Shown: positions 28,717 to 37,896 of the stretch, in pieces | How the letters are laid out: each line of letters begins with the position of its first letter | Numbering within the stretch: the first letter of the stretch is position 1 | Assembly: GCA_003349915.1 (NCBI GenBank) | Contig: QFXE01000008.1 | Span: 295,229 to 359,228 of the forward strand | Length of the DNA stretch: 64,000 nucleotides | Direction: 5' to 3' | Origin: an endosymbiont of Escarpia spicata | GTDB taxonomy: Bacteria; Pseudomonadota; Gammaproteobacteria; Chromatiales; Chromatiaceae | The notes under the pieces: generated by a model | Seen by the model: only the letters and a program-made list of their open reading frames with translations | Told to the model about the DNA's origin: nothing | Databases searched by the model: none | Program-made: the position numbers and the translations under genes

Positions 28717-29168
28717 TGCCGATCGAGATAGGAGCGGTGCTGTATGTCGGGGCCATCGGTCTGGTGGTGATCGGGATTGCCGGCATCGTGCTGTCGCACC
28801 ATCTGTTTCGCATCATCCTGGCGTTGGTGATTGCCGAGGCGGGCGCCAATCTTCTGCTGGTACTCTCCGGTTTTCGTTGGGATGCCATTGCACCGATTAT
28901 TACCGGCGGTGGTGCAACGCAAACCATGGTTGATCCTGTGCCCCAGGCGATGGTGCTTACCTCGATCGTGATCGGTGTCGGCGTACAGGCACTGGCATTG
29001 AGTCTGACGCTACGCGCCTACGGGGCCTATAAAACCCTGGATATCAGGGAGCTGCAGCGGCGTATGAGTGCTGATCTGGCAGGAGAGGCGGGAACACCGT
29101 TGCCGCAGAGTCTGGAAGAGCCGGTGGGCGGGCGGCCTCTGCCTGCGGCTGAGGGCGACGGCAGATGA
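28713..29168 (+). CDS. mrpC: Mrp-type antiporter subunit C (NuoK-like)
   Basis: A 151-residue NuoK/MrpC-family protein with three membrane segments and the signature LVIAEAGANLLLVLSGF plus PVPQAMVLTSIVIGVGVQALALSL. About 45 hydrophilic residues form a C-terminal tail, longer than in standard MrpC. Four-base overlaps on both sides show cotranslation. Confidence 0.93.
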   Translation: MMPIEIGAVLYVGAIGLVVIGIAGIVLSHHLFRIILALVIAEAGANLLLVLSGFRWDAIAPIITGGGATQTMVDPVPQAMVLTSIVIGVGVQALALSLTLRAYGAYKTLDIRELQRRMSADLAGEAGTPLPQSLEEPVGGRPLPAAEGDGR

Positions 29169-30613
29169 ACACGATTGTGCTGACCGTGGTGTTGCCTCTG
29201 CTTGCAGCATTCGTCGTGCCGGTTTTGTGTCGGGTCTCCCCGTTGCTGGGGCGGCTGTTGGGGCCGCTCACCCTTGCCTACGCTATCCTGCTGACCCTTC
29301 AGGTTTGGCTGGGAATGGAGGGCAAGCCTTTCTCCATCGCGCTGGGAGGTTTTCAACCGCCGCTGGGGATCAATTTCTATGTGGACCGGCTGAGCCTGCT
29401 GTTCACTTTTTTGACGCTGGTGACGAGCCTGCTGTTGTGGCCCTGGCGGAATGAAACGGAACCACGCCAATACGCCTTGACGCTACTGCTCGCAGCATCC
29501 GCCTGCGGTCTGGCGCTCTCCGGCGATCTGTTCAATATCTATGTCTTCTATGAGCTGATCTCGGTTGCCTCCTTTGGTCTGGCGGCTGGCGCAGCATTTG
29601 CCGCCAGTCTGCGCTACCTGATCCTCAGTGGCCTGGGCAGCGTACTGGTGCTTTGCGGCATCGCAATTGTCTATCTTCAGACCGGTACCCTGAATCTGGC
29701 ACAACTCTCCCAGTTGGCTCCAGAGACCCTGAATACCCCCCTGGGAATGTCTGCCTTTGCCTTGATTTTGCTGGGTGTCGGGGTGAAGGGTGAACTCTTT
29801 CCGGTCAACAGCTGGGTGCCGGAGGTCTACGCCGCCGCTTCGAGTCGGGTGTCAGGATTATTGGCAGGGCTGGTATCCAAGCTGGCGGTGTTGGTGATCG
29901 TGCGTCTGCTGGTGCTGCTGTTTCAACAGGAATCGGCGCTGCAACTGATGCTGATACTGGGGCTGTTGGGAGCGATCAGTGGCGAATTGGCTGCCTGGCG
30001 GGCGAAGGATATGAATCGCATGCTGGCCTTCTCGTCCATCGGGCAGTTGGGGGTTATCTTTATTGCCTTCTCCATTCCCGGTGAAACCGGTCTGTTTGCC
30101 GGTCTGGCGCTCTCGCTGCACCACCTGCTGGTCAAACCCGCGCTGTTCCTGCTGGCCGAGCGCTGGCGGGGCTCGCTGATGGGTTTGCGGGGAGCTGGGC
30201 TCGCCTCTCCCGTTGCCGGCGGGATGTTTGTGTTGCTGGCGCTCTCTCTGGTGGGTATGCCGCCGCTGCCCGGTTTCTGGGCGAAGTTCCTCCTCTTTAC
30301 CGGTCTTGCGGCGCAGCAGTCAGTGATCTACCAGGTTGCCCTCGGGGTGGTGTTGCTGTCGATTGTGATCGAGGCCAACTATCTGTTCCGGGTGGTGATG
30401 AACCTGTTCCAACCGGCCGGGGATAATAGTGTGGCGGTCATCACCGATCACGGCTGGTTGAATCTCGGTACGACTTTTCTGCTCTCCGCATTGCTGATTG
30501 CGGGCATGCTGTTTATGGGGCCGCTTGGTGCCTGGCTTGAAGGGGTGGCGATACAGGCGGCTGACCCGGTGCTCTATTTCGACACTGTCTTTCCTGTTTC
30601 GGCCATCCACTGA
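29165..30613 (+). CDS. mrpD: Proton/cation-translocating NuoN/MrpD-like subunit
   Basis: A 482-residue polytopic protein of the NADH-quinone oxidoreductase L/M/N superfamily, with about 13-14 membrane segments. It has the conserved glutamate in IYVFYELISVASF, the lysine in GVKGELFPVNSWVPEVYAAAS and the histidine/lysine in LHHLLVKPALFLLA, all parts of the half-channel for ion transfer. It corresponds to MrpD and to subunit H of Mbh/Mbx complexes. Confidence 0.94.
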   Translation: MNTIVLTVVLPLLAAFVVPVLCRVSPLLGRLLGPLTLAYAILLTLQVWLGMEGKPFSIALGGFQPPLGINFYVDRLSLLFTFLTLVTSLLLWPWRNETEPRQYALTLLLAASACGLALSGDLFNIYVFYELISVASFGLAAGAAFAASLRYLILSGLGSVLVLCGIAIVYLQTGTLNLAQLSQLAPETLNTPLGMSAFALILLGVGVKGELFPVNSWVPEVYAAASSRVSGLLAGLVSKLAVLVIVRLLVLLFQQESALQLMLILGLLGAISGELAAWRAKDMNRMLAFSSIGQLGVIFIAFSIPGETGLFAGLALSLHHLLVKPALFLLAERWRGSLMGLRGAGLASPVAGGMFVLLALSLVGMPPLPGFWAKFLLFTGLAAQQSVIYQVALGVVLLSIVIEANYLFRVVMNLFQPAGDNSVAVITDHGWLNLGTTFLLSALLIAGMLFMGPLGAWLEGVAIQAADPVLYFDTVFPVSAIH

Positions 30614-30623
30614 GGGGTTTGCT

Positions 30624-32495
30624 GTGACGCCATTGGATGAACTGCTGCTCTTCTCCGGCCTGACCCTGGTGTTGTTGCTGTTATTGGGACGCTTCAGTTA
30701 CGCGGGCAAGATTGCCACCGTGTTTTACGCTGGGCAGTTGCTGTTTCTGGCGAAGATGGCGGATCGGATCGCCGATGGCGCGATCATGACTTTCTCGTTG
30801 CAGGCTGAACTGTTCGGTCAGCAGATGAGTTGGCGTTACGATGCCCTATCCTGGTTTTTTGCAGTCATCACTCTGGGCGCGGGCCTTTTGAGCAGCTGGT
30901 ACGCCAGTGGCGAGTGGGGAGAGCGTTTTCGCCGGCGTGGCGGCAATCTCTGGCTGTTGCATGTTGCCTTGGCAGCGAATGTCTTTTCCATGCTGATCCT
31001 GCTGGGTAGCGGCGATCTGCTGGCGCTATTCATCGGCTGGGAGTTGGTTAGTTGGGCCAGTTTTCTTTTGATGACCGTGGCGGGTGGCCGTGCGATTCAG
31101 GCAGCTATGCGCTACATCACCTACGCCATGAGTGGCGCAATGGCGATCCTGGCGGGAATCGTTCTGCTCTGGTCCCATGCCGGTGGCCTGCAGTACGGAC
31201 AGATCATCGATGTGATGCCGCAATTGTCGCAGGCACAGGTCTGGCTACTGGTGGCGCTGTTTGGCGCAGGTTTTGCGGTCAAGATGGGACTGTTGCCGTT
31301 CCATCTCTGGCAGGCGGCGGCGTATGCCGAGACGCCGGGACCGGGGGCTGCCTTCTTCGGTGCCATCTCTGCCCGCATGGGGCTCTACGCCATCATCCTG
31401 GTGCTGGTTCAGTTGATCGGTTTGGCGCGCTTGAGTGAGTTGACGATCCCCTTCACCTTTCTGGATATGCGCGACTTCTGGGCCTGGATTGCGGTGCTGA
31501 CCATTATCCTGCCGACCTATACCGCGCTGCGCCAGACCGATGCACGCTACCTGCTTGCCTGGCACGGCATCGGCCAGGGCGGCTACATGCTGCTTGGGGT
31601 GGTGTTGGGGGATGCCCTGGGTAGTGCCGGCGGGTTGCTGCACGTCTTCAACTATGCGACCAATCAGGCCGTGCTCTTTTTCGCGGTGTTTGCCGTGATG
31701 TTTCGTACGGGGACTGCTGATCTGAACAAGCTTGGTGGATTGATCACCCGCATGCCGATCTCCTTTTTTGCCATGTTGGTGGGCATTATCGGGCTGGCCG
31801 GGTTACCGCCGATGAATGGATTTGTCTCCAAGTGGTTCGTCTATCGTTCATTGATGGTTGAAGGCGAGCCTCTGCTCTTCCTGGGGGCGATAATCGGCAC
31901 CCTGGGCACTATCCTGTCGGTCTACAAGCTGATTCATAACACGTTTCTGGGACAGTTGCGGGTGGAACATGTTGAGGTGCGCGAGGCGCCCTGGAGCATG
32001 GTGGTGCCTATGATTATTCTCATGTTGCTGATTTTCGCGACCGGCGTGGCGCCGGGCCTGGTTTTGGATTGGGTGGCGCTGGTGCAGTCGGCTGTCGGCC
32101 TGCCGGTGGTTGAGAACACGCTTGGCGGCATCGAGCTGGCAAGCGGTTCCCTGGACATGCTCTGGGTGGTGGGGGTGTTGTTTGCCGGTTTCGGTATTGG
32201 CGCACTGCTCTTCTACTCCGGTGGCCGAACCCGGCAGGTCCATCAACTGGACAACTATGCCGGTGGACACTTTCTGACGGCCGAAACCCGCTACCACTAC
32301 AGCGACAATTTTTATGCCGGCCTGATGCACCTGATAAGACCCTGGTATCGGGGAAGTTTCGTCTGGCTTGAGTCGACCCTGGGATCCCTGCTGGGAATCG
32401 CCGCGAGTCTTATGCAGCGGCTTTACGGCGCGCTGCACCCCTCCATCTATCTGCTGGTCACTGTCGTTGTAACCTTGACCTGGGTATTGCTGTGA
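30624..32495 (+). CDS. Second proton/cation-translocating subunit, NuoL/MrpA-like (Mbx H'-like)
   Basis: The GTG at 30624 is chosen as start, with GAGGGG at 30612-30617; a longer frame overlaps mrpD. The product has 623 residues. It is a NuoL/MrpA-type channel with GWELVSWASFLL (key Glu), GFAVKMGLLPFHLWQAAAYAE (key Lys) and KLGGLITRMPISF. Membrane segments continue to the C-terminus (LVTVVVTLTWVLL). A doubled L/M/N subunit next to MrpD is the arrangement of archaeal Mbx/Mbs, where the second copy is called H'. Four bases overlap the next gene. Confidence 0.92.
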   Translation: MTPLDELLLFSGLTLVLLLLLGRFSYAGKIATVFYAGQLLFLAKMADRIADGAIMTFSLQAELFGQQMSWRYDALSWFFAVITLGAGLLSSWYASGEWGERFRRRGGNLWLLHVALAANVFSMLILLGSGDLLALFIGWELVSWASFLLMTVAGGRAIQAAMRYITYAMSGAMAILAGIVLLWSHAGGLQYGQIIDVMPQLSQAQVWLLVALFGAGFAVKMGLLPFHLWQAAAYAETPGPGAAFFGAISARMGLYAIILVLVQLIGLARLSELTIPFTFLDMRDFWAWIAVLTIILPTYTALRQTDARYLLAWHGIGQGGYMLLGVVLGDALGSAGGLLHVFNYATNQAVLFFAVFAVMFRTGTADLNKLGGLITRMPISFFAMLVGIIGLAGLPPMNGFVSKWFVYRSLMVEGEPLLFLGAIIGTLGTILSVYKLIHNTFLGQLRVEHVEVREAPWSMVVPMIILMLLIFATGVAPGLVLDWVALVQSAVGLPVVENTLGGIELASGSLDMLWVVGVLFAGFGIGALLFYSGGRTRQVHQLDNYAGGHFLTAETRYHYSDNFYAGLMHLIRPWYRGSFVWLESTLGSLLGIAASLMQRLYGALHPSIYLLVTVVVTLTWVLL

Positions 32496-33394
32496 TGAGT
32501 ATTCAAATCCTGCTGATGGAACTGGTTTTGATGCCGCTGGTAGCCTTTGTTGTCGGTCTCTTTATGGTGCTGATGCTGCGCAGGATTGGCGCCAAACTGC
32601 AACGTCGGGTTGGTCCACCTATGATGCAGCCGCTCTATGACATCGTAAAACTCTACGGCAAAAAGACCCAGATCTCCCATGGCTGGATGCACGATATCGG
32701 TATCATCATGGCCGTGGGCGGTTATGTGGCGGCGGAGACCTTGCTGCCGGTGCCGGGCATGGATGGCATCGCGGATAAAGGCGGTCTGGTGACCCTGGTC
32801 TACGTGATGATGATCCCCTCGCTGGGACTGGCGCTTGGCGTGGGCCAGTGTGCCAACCCCAATGGCTCCATAGGTATTGCCCGGGCGTTGACGGCGATGC
32901 TTGCCTACGATGTGCCGTTTGTCATCGTGGTTTTCGGCGTGGCCTGGTATTTCGGTACCACCAATCTGGTAGACATCATTGCGATACAACAGGCAGGTGG
33001 GGTTTCAGGATGGGGGGCGATAGCGATGCCGCTGCTGGCGATAGCCGGACTGTTTGCCCTGCAGGGCATGTTAGGCAAGCAGCCTTTCGAGATCTATATC
33101 GCCCCGGCGGAGATCGCCACTGGTCCAATGGTGGAGATGAGCGGGAAATACCTGGGCGGTCTCTTCGTGATGCAGTGCTTTCAGCTCTATACCGCTGGTG
33201 TGTTGTATGTGTCGCTGTTTCTCGGCGGCGGAGAGAATTGGCTCTTCTTCCTGATCAAGGTTTTTGCGGTGGTGGCTATTCCCATGACGGTGGCGTTTCT
33301 GTTTCCCCGTTACAAGACGGAACAGATGATCCGTCTGATGTGGAAGTGGCCGGTGATGATCGGCTTGCTTGGACTGGCGTTTGTGATGCACTAG
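32492..33394 (+). CDS. NuoH-like membrane subunit (complex I subunit 1 family)
   Basis: A 300-residue membrane protein that joins the hydrophilic and membrane arms in complex-I relatives. RRVGPPMMQPLYDIVKLYGKK at about 38-58 is the NuoH/HycD signature, and GKQPFEIYIAPAEIATGPMVEMSG holds the acidic residues of the quinone/ion pathway. It matches subunit M of Mbh/Mbx. The operon is then interrupted by 222 bases containing a family B repeat. Confidence 0.93.
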   Translation: MMSIQILLMELVLMPLVAFVVGLFMVLMLRRIGAKLQRRVGPPMMQPLYDIVKLYGKKTQISHGWMHDIGIIMAVGGYVAAETLLPVPGMDGIADKGGLVTLVYVMMIPSLGLALGVGQCANPNGSIGIARALTAMLAYDVPFVIVVFGVAWYFGTTNLVDIIAIQQAGGVSGWGAIAMPLLAIAGLFALQGMLGKQPFEIYIAPAEIATGPMVEMSGKYLGGLFVMQCFQLYTAGVLYVSLFLGGGENWLFFLIKVFAVVAIPMTVAFLFPRYKTEQMIRLMWKWPVMIGLLGLAFVMH

Positions 33395-33437
33395 GGTGGA
33401 TTTGGAAACATTGCCTTTCCAATAATCGCAGTCGAAT

Positions 33438-33592
33438 GTAGGTCGGGTTAGATGCACGACAGCACTAACCCTGAATTTGGCACAGTGCTTTGTGTGCATC
33501 GTAACCCGACAGCGGTGTGTCGGGTTACGATGCGCGTCAAGTTTGACGTAGCGATTTAAGCGTTGATGCAATGCGCATCTGACCCGACCTAC
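33438..33592. repeat. Family B 155-base dispersed palindromic element, copy 2
   Basis: Ends GTAGGTCGGGTTAGATGC and GCATCTGACCCGACCTAC, with the same central CGTAACCCGAC...GTCGGGTTACG pair as copy 1 at 24068-24222 and the same total length. It fills the only sizeable gap inside the Mrp/Mbx-like operon, between the NuoH-like and NuoB-like genes. Confidence 0.82.
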
Positions 33593-33616
33593 GGGAAGCC
33601 GCATTAGGATGATTGC

Positions 33617-34363
33617 TTGGAAAAAAGTATGAAAGAGATAGATATTCCAATCGAAACGTCGGCGGCAAAGCGCCGCACGAATCCCCTCGCCAGGGTATTC
33701 GATGAACTGGTGCGCTTCTGCCGTTCCCGCTCCATGTTCATGCTGCACTACTGCACCGGATGTGGCGCCATCGAACTGCCCCCGGCCATGACATCCCGCT
33801 TCGATATGGAGCGGCTGGGCATTCAGCCGATGGTGACGCCCAGGCAGGCGGATATCCTCCTGATCACCGGTTATGTCTCCATCAAGACCCTGAAGCGGGT
33901 GATTTTGACCTACGAACAGATGGGTTCGCCAAAATATGTCATCGGTATCTGCTCCTGCACCGTCAATGGCGGCATGTACTGGCAGAGTTACGCCACCGCC
34001 AAACAGCTCGATCAGTACCTCCCGGTGGATCTCTATATTGCGGGCTGCATGCCGCGTCCGGAGGCTGTGCTGGAGGGTATGCGTAAGCTGATGGATCGAA
34101 TCCGCAGCGGTGAGGCGGATGGCTGGGAAGATTACTATCGGCGTTACGATTGGTATCTGGGCAATCAGCAGCACCTCTTTGGTGATGATTGGCAGACCCC
34201 TGCCGATGTAATCGGCGAGGCATCGCATTACGATCTTGCCGGACCGGGAACAGAGGGTGAGCACACCCGCCTGCTACAACAATGCCAGAAACCGCTCGAG
34301 CCGCAGCAGACCTTCTTTCAAATTGGTGGTTCTCTAGAGAAGAAGGGGGAGTCCCATGAGTAA
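33617..34363 (+). CDS. NuoB-like iron-sulfur subunit (hydrogenase small-subunit type)
   Basis: A 248-residue protein of the 20-kDa PSST/NuoB superfamily, expected to carry one [4Fe-4S] centre next to the NuoD-like subunit. The ligand region is CTGC at 46-49 (spaced C-x2-C as in group 4 hydrogenases and Mbx, not the adjacent Cys-Cys of NuoB). CSC and GCMPRPEAV follow. Residues beyond about 165 form an extra hydrophilic tail. The start may be TTG 33617 (AGGA seven bases away) or ATG 33629. It overlaps the next gene by eight bases. Confidence 0.9.
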   Translation: MEKSMKEIDIPIETSAAKRRTNPLARVFDELVRFCRSRSMFMLHYCTGCGAIELPPAMTSRFDMERLGIQPMVTPRQADILLITGYVSIKTLKRVILTYEQMGSPKYVIGICSCTVNGGMYWQSYATAKQLDQYLPVDLYIAGCMPRPEAVLEGMRKLMDRIRSGEADGWEDYYRRYDWYLGNQQHLFGDDWQTPADVIGEASHYDLAGPGTEGEHTRLLQQCQKPLEPQQTFFQIGGSLEKKGESHE

Positions 34364-34919
34364 GACGGTCACCCCCTGGCTGGATAATCTGCTGCAGGAG
34401 ATAGAAGGGGTTGAGATTCGCCGTAAGGACTCCCGGCGCGTGCGGATCGATATAGCTGCCGACTCCTTGCCGACCCTGTTGGAACTGCTGCGGGGACGGG
34501 CCGGGTATGTGCACCTCTCCGCCATCACCTGCGTCGACTGGATCGATGAGAGCCAGTTCGAACTGGTCTATCAGCTCTGGTCCTACGAGTCACAGTCACT
34601 GGTTTCGGCGCATATCCGTATCGCACGGGAACCTGGCGTCTATGTGTCGGTGTTCGATCTCTACCAACCCGCTGCCTTCTTCGAACGGGACATCCACGAA
34701 ATGTTTGGCGTCTACTTCGAAGGCAGTCCGGATATGAGCAAATTTATCCTTACCGAGTGGAACGGCCCGCCGCCGATGCGCAAGGAGTTCGATGCCGAGG
34801 CCTGGGTGAATGAGACTTTCGAGTGGAAGGAGTATCAGCCGGATTGGTTGAAAGAGATCACCGAGCAGGGCGGCGGGATCGTCAAGACGCCTGAAGAGGC
34901 GAGGCAGAAAAAACCATGA
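34356..34919 (+). CDS. NuoC-like 30-kDa subunit
   Basis: A 187-residue soluble subunit of the NuoC/HycE-N family that supports assembly of the quinone/hydrogenase-like module. The family signature is FERDIHEMFGVYFEGSPDMSK near 108-128, followed by the conserved LTEWNGPPPMRKEF. It corresponds to subunit K of Mbx/Mbs. Overlaps on both sides (8 and 4 bases) indicate cotranslation with the B- and D-like subunits. Confidence 0.93.
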   Translation: MSKTVTPWLDNLLQEIEGVEIRRKDSRRVRIDIAADSLPTLLELLRGRAGYVHLSAITCVDWIDESQFELVYQLWSYESQSLVSAHIRIAREPGVYVSVFDLYQPAAFFERDIHEMFGVYFEGSPDMSKFILTEWNGPPPMRKEFDAEAWVNETFEWKEYQPDWLKEITEQGGGIVKTPEEARQKKP

Positions 34920-36058
34920 GGCCGGAAAACTATCAGGCAATAAGTCATCCGCCAAGCAATGAGTATGAACTCAACTTCGGACCCAACCATCCGGGCATCG
35001 AGGGCAACTATGCCCTGAAGGTAAAACTGCACGGCGATGTGGTTGTTGCCGCCCGTGCCGATGGGGGTTATCTGCATCGCGGTTTTGAAAAGCTGATGGA
35101 GGGGCGGTTGTGGATTCAGAATATTGCCCTGGTGCCCCGCATCTGCGTCCCGGATCCCGTGCCGATGGAGGTCTGTTACTCCATGGCGGTGGAGGTATTG
35201 AATGACATGGAGGTGCCGGAGCGCGCACAGTGGTTGCGGGTGTTGCAGCTTGAACTGTCGCGCATCGCCGCACACCTGTTCACCTTCGGTGGCCACGCGG
35301 CGACTACCGGCATGTACACCACCATGTATTGGGGGGTGGCCGATCGGGATCAGATACTCGACCTTTTCGAGGAGTGGACCGGCGGGCGCGTCTACCACAT
35401 CTACAATATCCCGGGTGGGGTGCGTCGGGATATGCCGGCAGGGTTCCTCGACCGGGTGAGCTGCACCATGGACTATATCGAGTCCCGCCTGCCTGACTAC
35501 GACAACCTCTTCTTTACCAACCAGGTCTTTGTCGACCGGGCCAGGGATACCGGCCCGATGAATCAGCAGCAGGCACTGGAGTGGGGGGTCACTGGCCCGA
35601 ATCTGCGCGCCACCGGACTGGCCTTCGATGTGCGCCGCGACGACCCCTACCTTGTCTACGACCAGATAGATTTCGATATTCCAACGGAAGCGCCGGGAGA
35701 TGCCTGGGCGCGCACCCTGGTGCGGCGTCAGGAGTTGAAACAGAGTATCCATATTGTGCGTCAGGTGGTGGAAAAACTGCCTTCGGTCAGTGGCCCTGTT
35801 CGCACTCAGATTCCCAATCCCCTGGCCTGGAATGTCCCGGCGGGTGAGACCTATACCCGGGTCGAGTCCTCGAAAGGCGAGCTGGGTTACTACGTGGTCT
35901 CCGATGGTGGCGACAAACCCCACCGGGTACATGTGCGTGGGCCGTCGTCGATGCACGCCGTGCAGGTACTGGAGCAACTGGCGGTGGGTGCGCGATTGGA
36001 GGACGTGGCGCAGATTATGTTTTCACTCGATGCCTGTCCACCGGAGGTGGATCGCTGA
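34916..36058 (+). CDS. NuoD-like 49-kDa subunit, NiFe-ligand pairs half lost
   Basis: A 380-residue relative of NuoD and group 4 hydrogenase large subunits. It has the conserved FGPNHPGIEGNYAL (21-34), DGGYLHRGFEKLMEG (49-63), LSRIAAHL and NIPGGVRRDMP. At the first NiFe ligand site the usual CxxC reads Cys77-Val-Pro-Asp80. At the C-terminal site it reads Cys374-Pro-Pro-Glu377. One cysteine of each pair is kept and one replaced by an acidic residue, so a classical NiFe centre cannot form. This fits the Mbx/Mbs or 'energy-converting hydrogenase-related' class rather than hydrogenase or complex I. Confidence 0.92.
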   Translation: MRPENYQAISHPPSNEYELNFGPNHPGIEGNYALKVKLHGDVVVAARADGGYLHRGFEKLMEGRLWIQNIALVPRICVPDPVPMEVCYSMAVEVLNDMEVPERAQWLRVLQLELSRIAAHLFTFGGHAATTGMYTTMYWGVADRDQILDLFEEWTGGRVYHIYNIPGGVRRDMPAGFLDRVSCTMDYIESRLPDYDNLFFTNQVFVDRARDTGPMNQQQALEWGVTGPNLRATGLAFDVRRDDPYLVYDQIDFDIPTEAPGDAWARTLVRRQELKQSIHIVRQVVEKLPSVSGPVRTQIPNPLAWNVPAGETYTRVESSKGELGYYVVSDGGDKPHRVHVRGPSSMHAVQVLEQLAVGARLEDVAQIMFSLDACPPEVDR

Positions 36059-37896
36059 TGAGCGACATCGACTACAAAGAGAAGGGCAGCATCCTCAATC
36101 CGCTGAAGAGCCTGCAGTTCTTCGCCCGCAAGGCGGTCACCGAACCACTGGAGCCGCGTCTTGCCTCTCTCAGTTATCGCGGTTTTCACCTCAATGACTG
36201 GGAGCTCTGCATAGGTTGCAGCTCCTGTCAGAAGGTCTGCGACAACGCCGCCATCAGCATGATCGAGATCCCGGGTCTACCCTCTGATCCGCTCAAGGGG
36301 GCGCGCAACCAGCGTCCCGCCATCGACTATGGCCGCTGCTGCTGGTGCGCCCTCTGTGTCGACATCTGCCCCGCCGGTTCCATCTCTCTCTCCAGAGAGT
36401 ATGTGCATACCTGCACCCAGGAGGAGATCGACAGCTACTTTATTCTGCCCGATCCCAATGGAATCCATAAAAAGTTCTACGGTTATGGCTGGCGCAAGGT
36501 TGCCGACTCCGATCTGCTTGACTTGAATCGGGGTGAGATGGAGGAGCGCAGCGCGGACCAACGCAGTGACAACTTCGATGAGATCGTCGATGGATATAGC
36601 CTTGAGCAGGCGGTGGCGGAGGCCTCCCGCTGTGTGCAGTGCGGCATGTGTCACGATGCCTGTCCGACGCACATGCATGCGCCTGAGTATATTCGCGCCA
36701 TCTGGCAGCAGGATATGGAGGAGGCGGTGCGGCAGATCTATCGCACCAATCCCTTCTCCCATGTCTGTGGACGGATCTGTACCCACCGTTGCGAGACGGC
36801 CTGTTCGATAGGTCGGCGCGGTGACCCTGTAGCGATTCGCTGGCTCAAACGGTTTGCCATGGACTCGGTCGATCACGAAACGGTGAAGGCGATTGCGGTG
36901 CAGGACAAGGTGGACTATCTGAGCGGAAAACAGATCGCCATCGTTGGTGCTGGGCCCGCCGGTCTTACCGCAGCTTTCGATCTGGTGAAACTTGGACATC
37001 AGGTAACCGTCTACGAGGCTCAGGCAGAGGCGGGTGGCATGACGCGCTATGGTATCCCCGAGTACCGGCTGCCTTTCGACAAACTCGACCAGGATGTGGA
37101 CGTCATTACCGCGATGGGCGTTACCATCGAATACAACACCCGTATCGGTGTTGATATCGAGTTGTCACAGCTGCAACAGGATAATGATGCTGTGTTGTTG
37201 ACGCTCGGTCTGCAACTTGGCCGCTCCACCCGCATTCCCGGTTCGGAACATGGGCAGGTTACCAAGGCGGTGGATCTGCTGCGCAGGATTGCAGCGAATG
37301 AAGCTTTTGATGTCCCACGCTCGGCGGTGGTAATCGGCGGCGGCAATGTGGCGATGGATATTGCCCGCAGCCTGGTGCGGCTGCAACGGCAGCAGTATGG
37401 AGAGAGCAGGATTACCCTGACTGCGCTGGAGGACCGTGATCATTTTCTCGCCGACCCGGTGGAGATAAAGGAGTCGCTCGAAGAGGGGATAGAGATTCTC
37501 GACAGCCGCGGTCCCCAGGCCTGTGAAATCGATGAAAAGGGCAGGTTGATCGGTCTGCGAACCTGGAAGGTCTTATCGATCTTTGATGAACAGCACCGCT
37601 TTGCGCCATCCTACGATGAAAGCGACGAACAGCTTCACCAAGGGGAGATGGTGATCGAGGCGATCGGCCAGATGTCGGATGTCAGTCTGCTGGGTGATGA
37701 ATTGACCGAGCGGCTTGAGTGGAATCGTGGCAGGCTCCAGGTTGACGAGGCAGGCCGAACCTCGGAGACTTGGCTTTGGGCCGCTGGTGACTGTGTGAAC
37801 GGTCCGGATGTAGTGCATGCGGTGGCTGACGGCCATCGGGTGGCTGCCAGCATAGAGGCCTTTCTTGGCCAACAGGAGACAGACCATGAGTCATGA
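36058..37896 (+). CDS. NuoI-like ferredoxin fused to GltD-type FAD/NAD(P)H oxidoreductase
   Basis: A 612-residue fusion. Residues 1-125 form a NuoI-like polyferredoxin with two [4Fe-4S] motifs: Cys51-54-57-61 and Cys94-97-100-104. Residues 175-260 match the N-terminal iron-sulfur region of GltD/NfnB-type proteins: Cys192-195-198-202 and Cys237-241-245-249. Residues 290-605 hold an FAD site (GAGPAG, 297-302), a second nucleotide site GGGNVAMDIARS and a C-terminal WAAGDCVNGPDVVHAVADGH. I infer that it passes electrons between NAD(P)H and the NuoB/NuoD-like core. Its start abuts the NuoD-like stop, and it is the terminal electron-input subunit. Confidence 0.93.
   Translation: MSDIDYKEKGSILNPLKSLQFFARKAVTEPLEPRLASLSYRGFHLNDWELCIGCSSCQKVCDNAAISMIEIPGLPSDPLKGARNQRPAIDYGRCCWCALCVDICPAGSISLSREYVHTCTQEEIDSYFILPDPNGIHKKFYGYGWRKVADSDLLDLNRGEMEERSADQRSDNFDEIVDGYSLEQAVAEASRCVQCGMCHDACPTHMHAPEYIRAIWQQDMEEAVRQIYRTNPFSHVCGRICTHRCETACSIGRRGDPVAIRWLKRFAMDSVDHETVKAIAVQDKVDYLSGKQIAIVGAGPAGLTAAFDLVKLGHQVTVYEAQAEAGGMTRYGIPEYRLPFDKLDQDVDVITAMGVTIEYNTRIGVDIELSQLQQDNDAVLLTLGLQLGRSTRIPGSEHGQVTKAVDLLRRIAANEAFDVPRSAVVIGGGNVAMDIARSLVRLQRQQYGESRITLTALEDRDHFLADPVEIKESLEEGIEILDSRGPQACEIDEKGRLIGLRTWKVLSIFDEQHRFAPSYDESDEQLHQGEMVIEAIGQMSDVSLLGDELTERLEWNRGRLQVDEAGRTSETWLWAAGDCVNGPDVVHAVADGHRVAASIEAFLGQQETDHES

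Noticed and set aside
33071..34264. Long minus-strand frames over 33071-35977
   Set aside because: Shadows of the NuoH-, NuoB-, NuoC- and NuoD-like genes, whose motifs are clear on the plus strand.
26670..37896. Interpretation as a group 4 NiFe hydrogenase
   Set aside because: The large subunit lacks two of four nickel-ligand cysteines and no maturation genes are present in the window.
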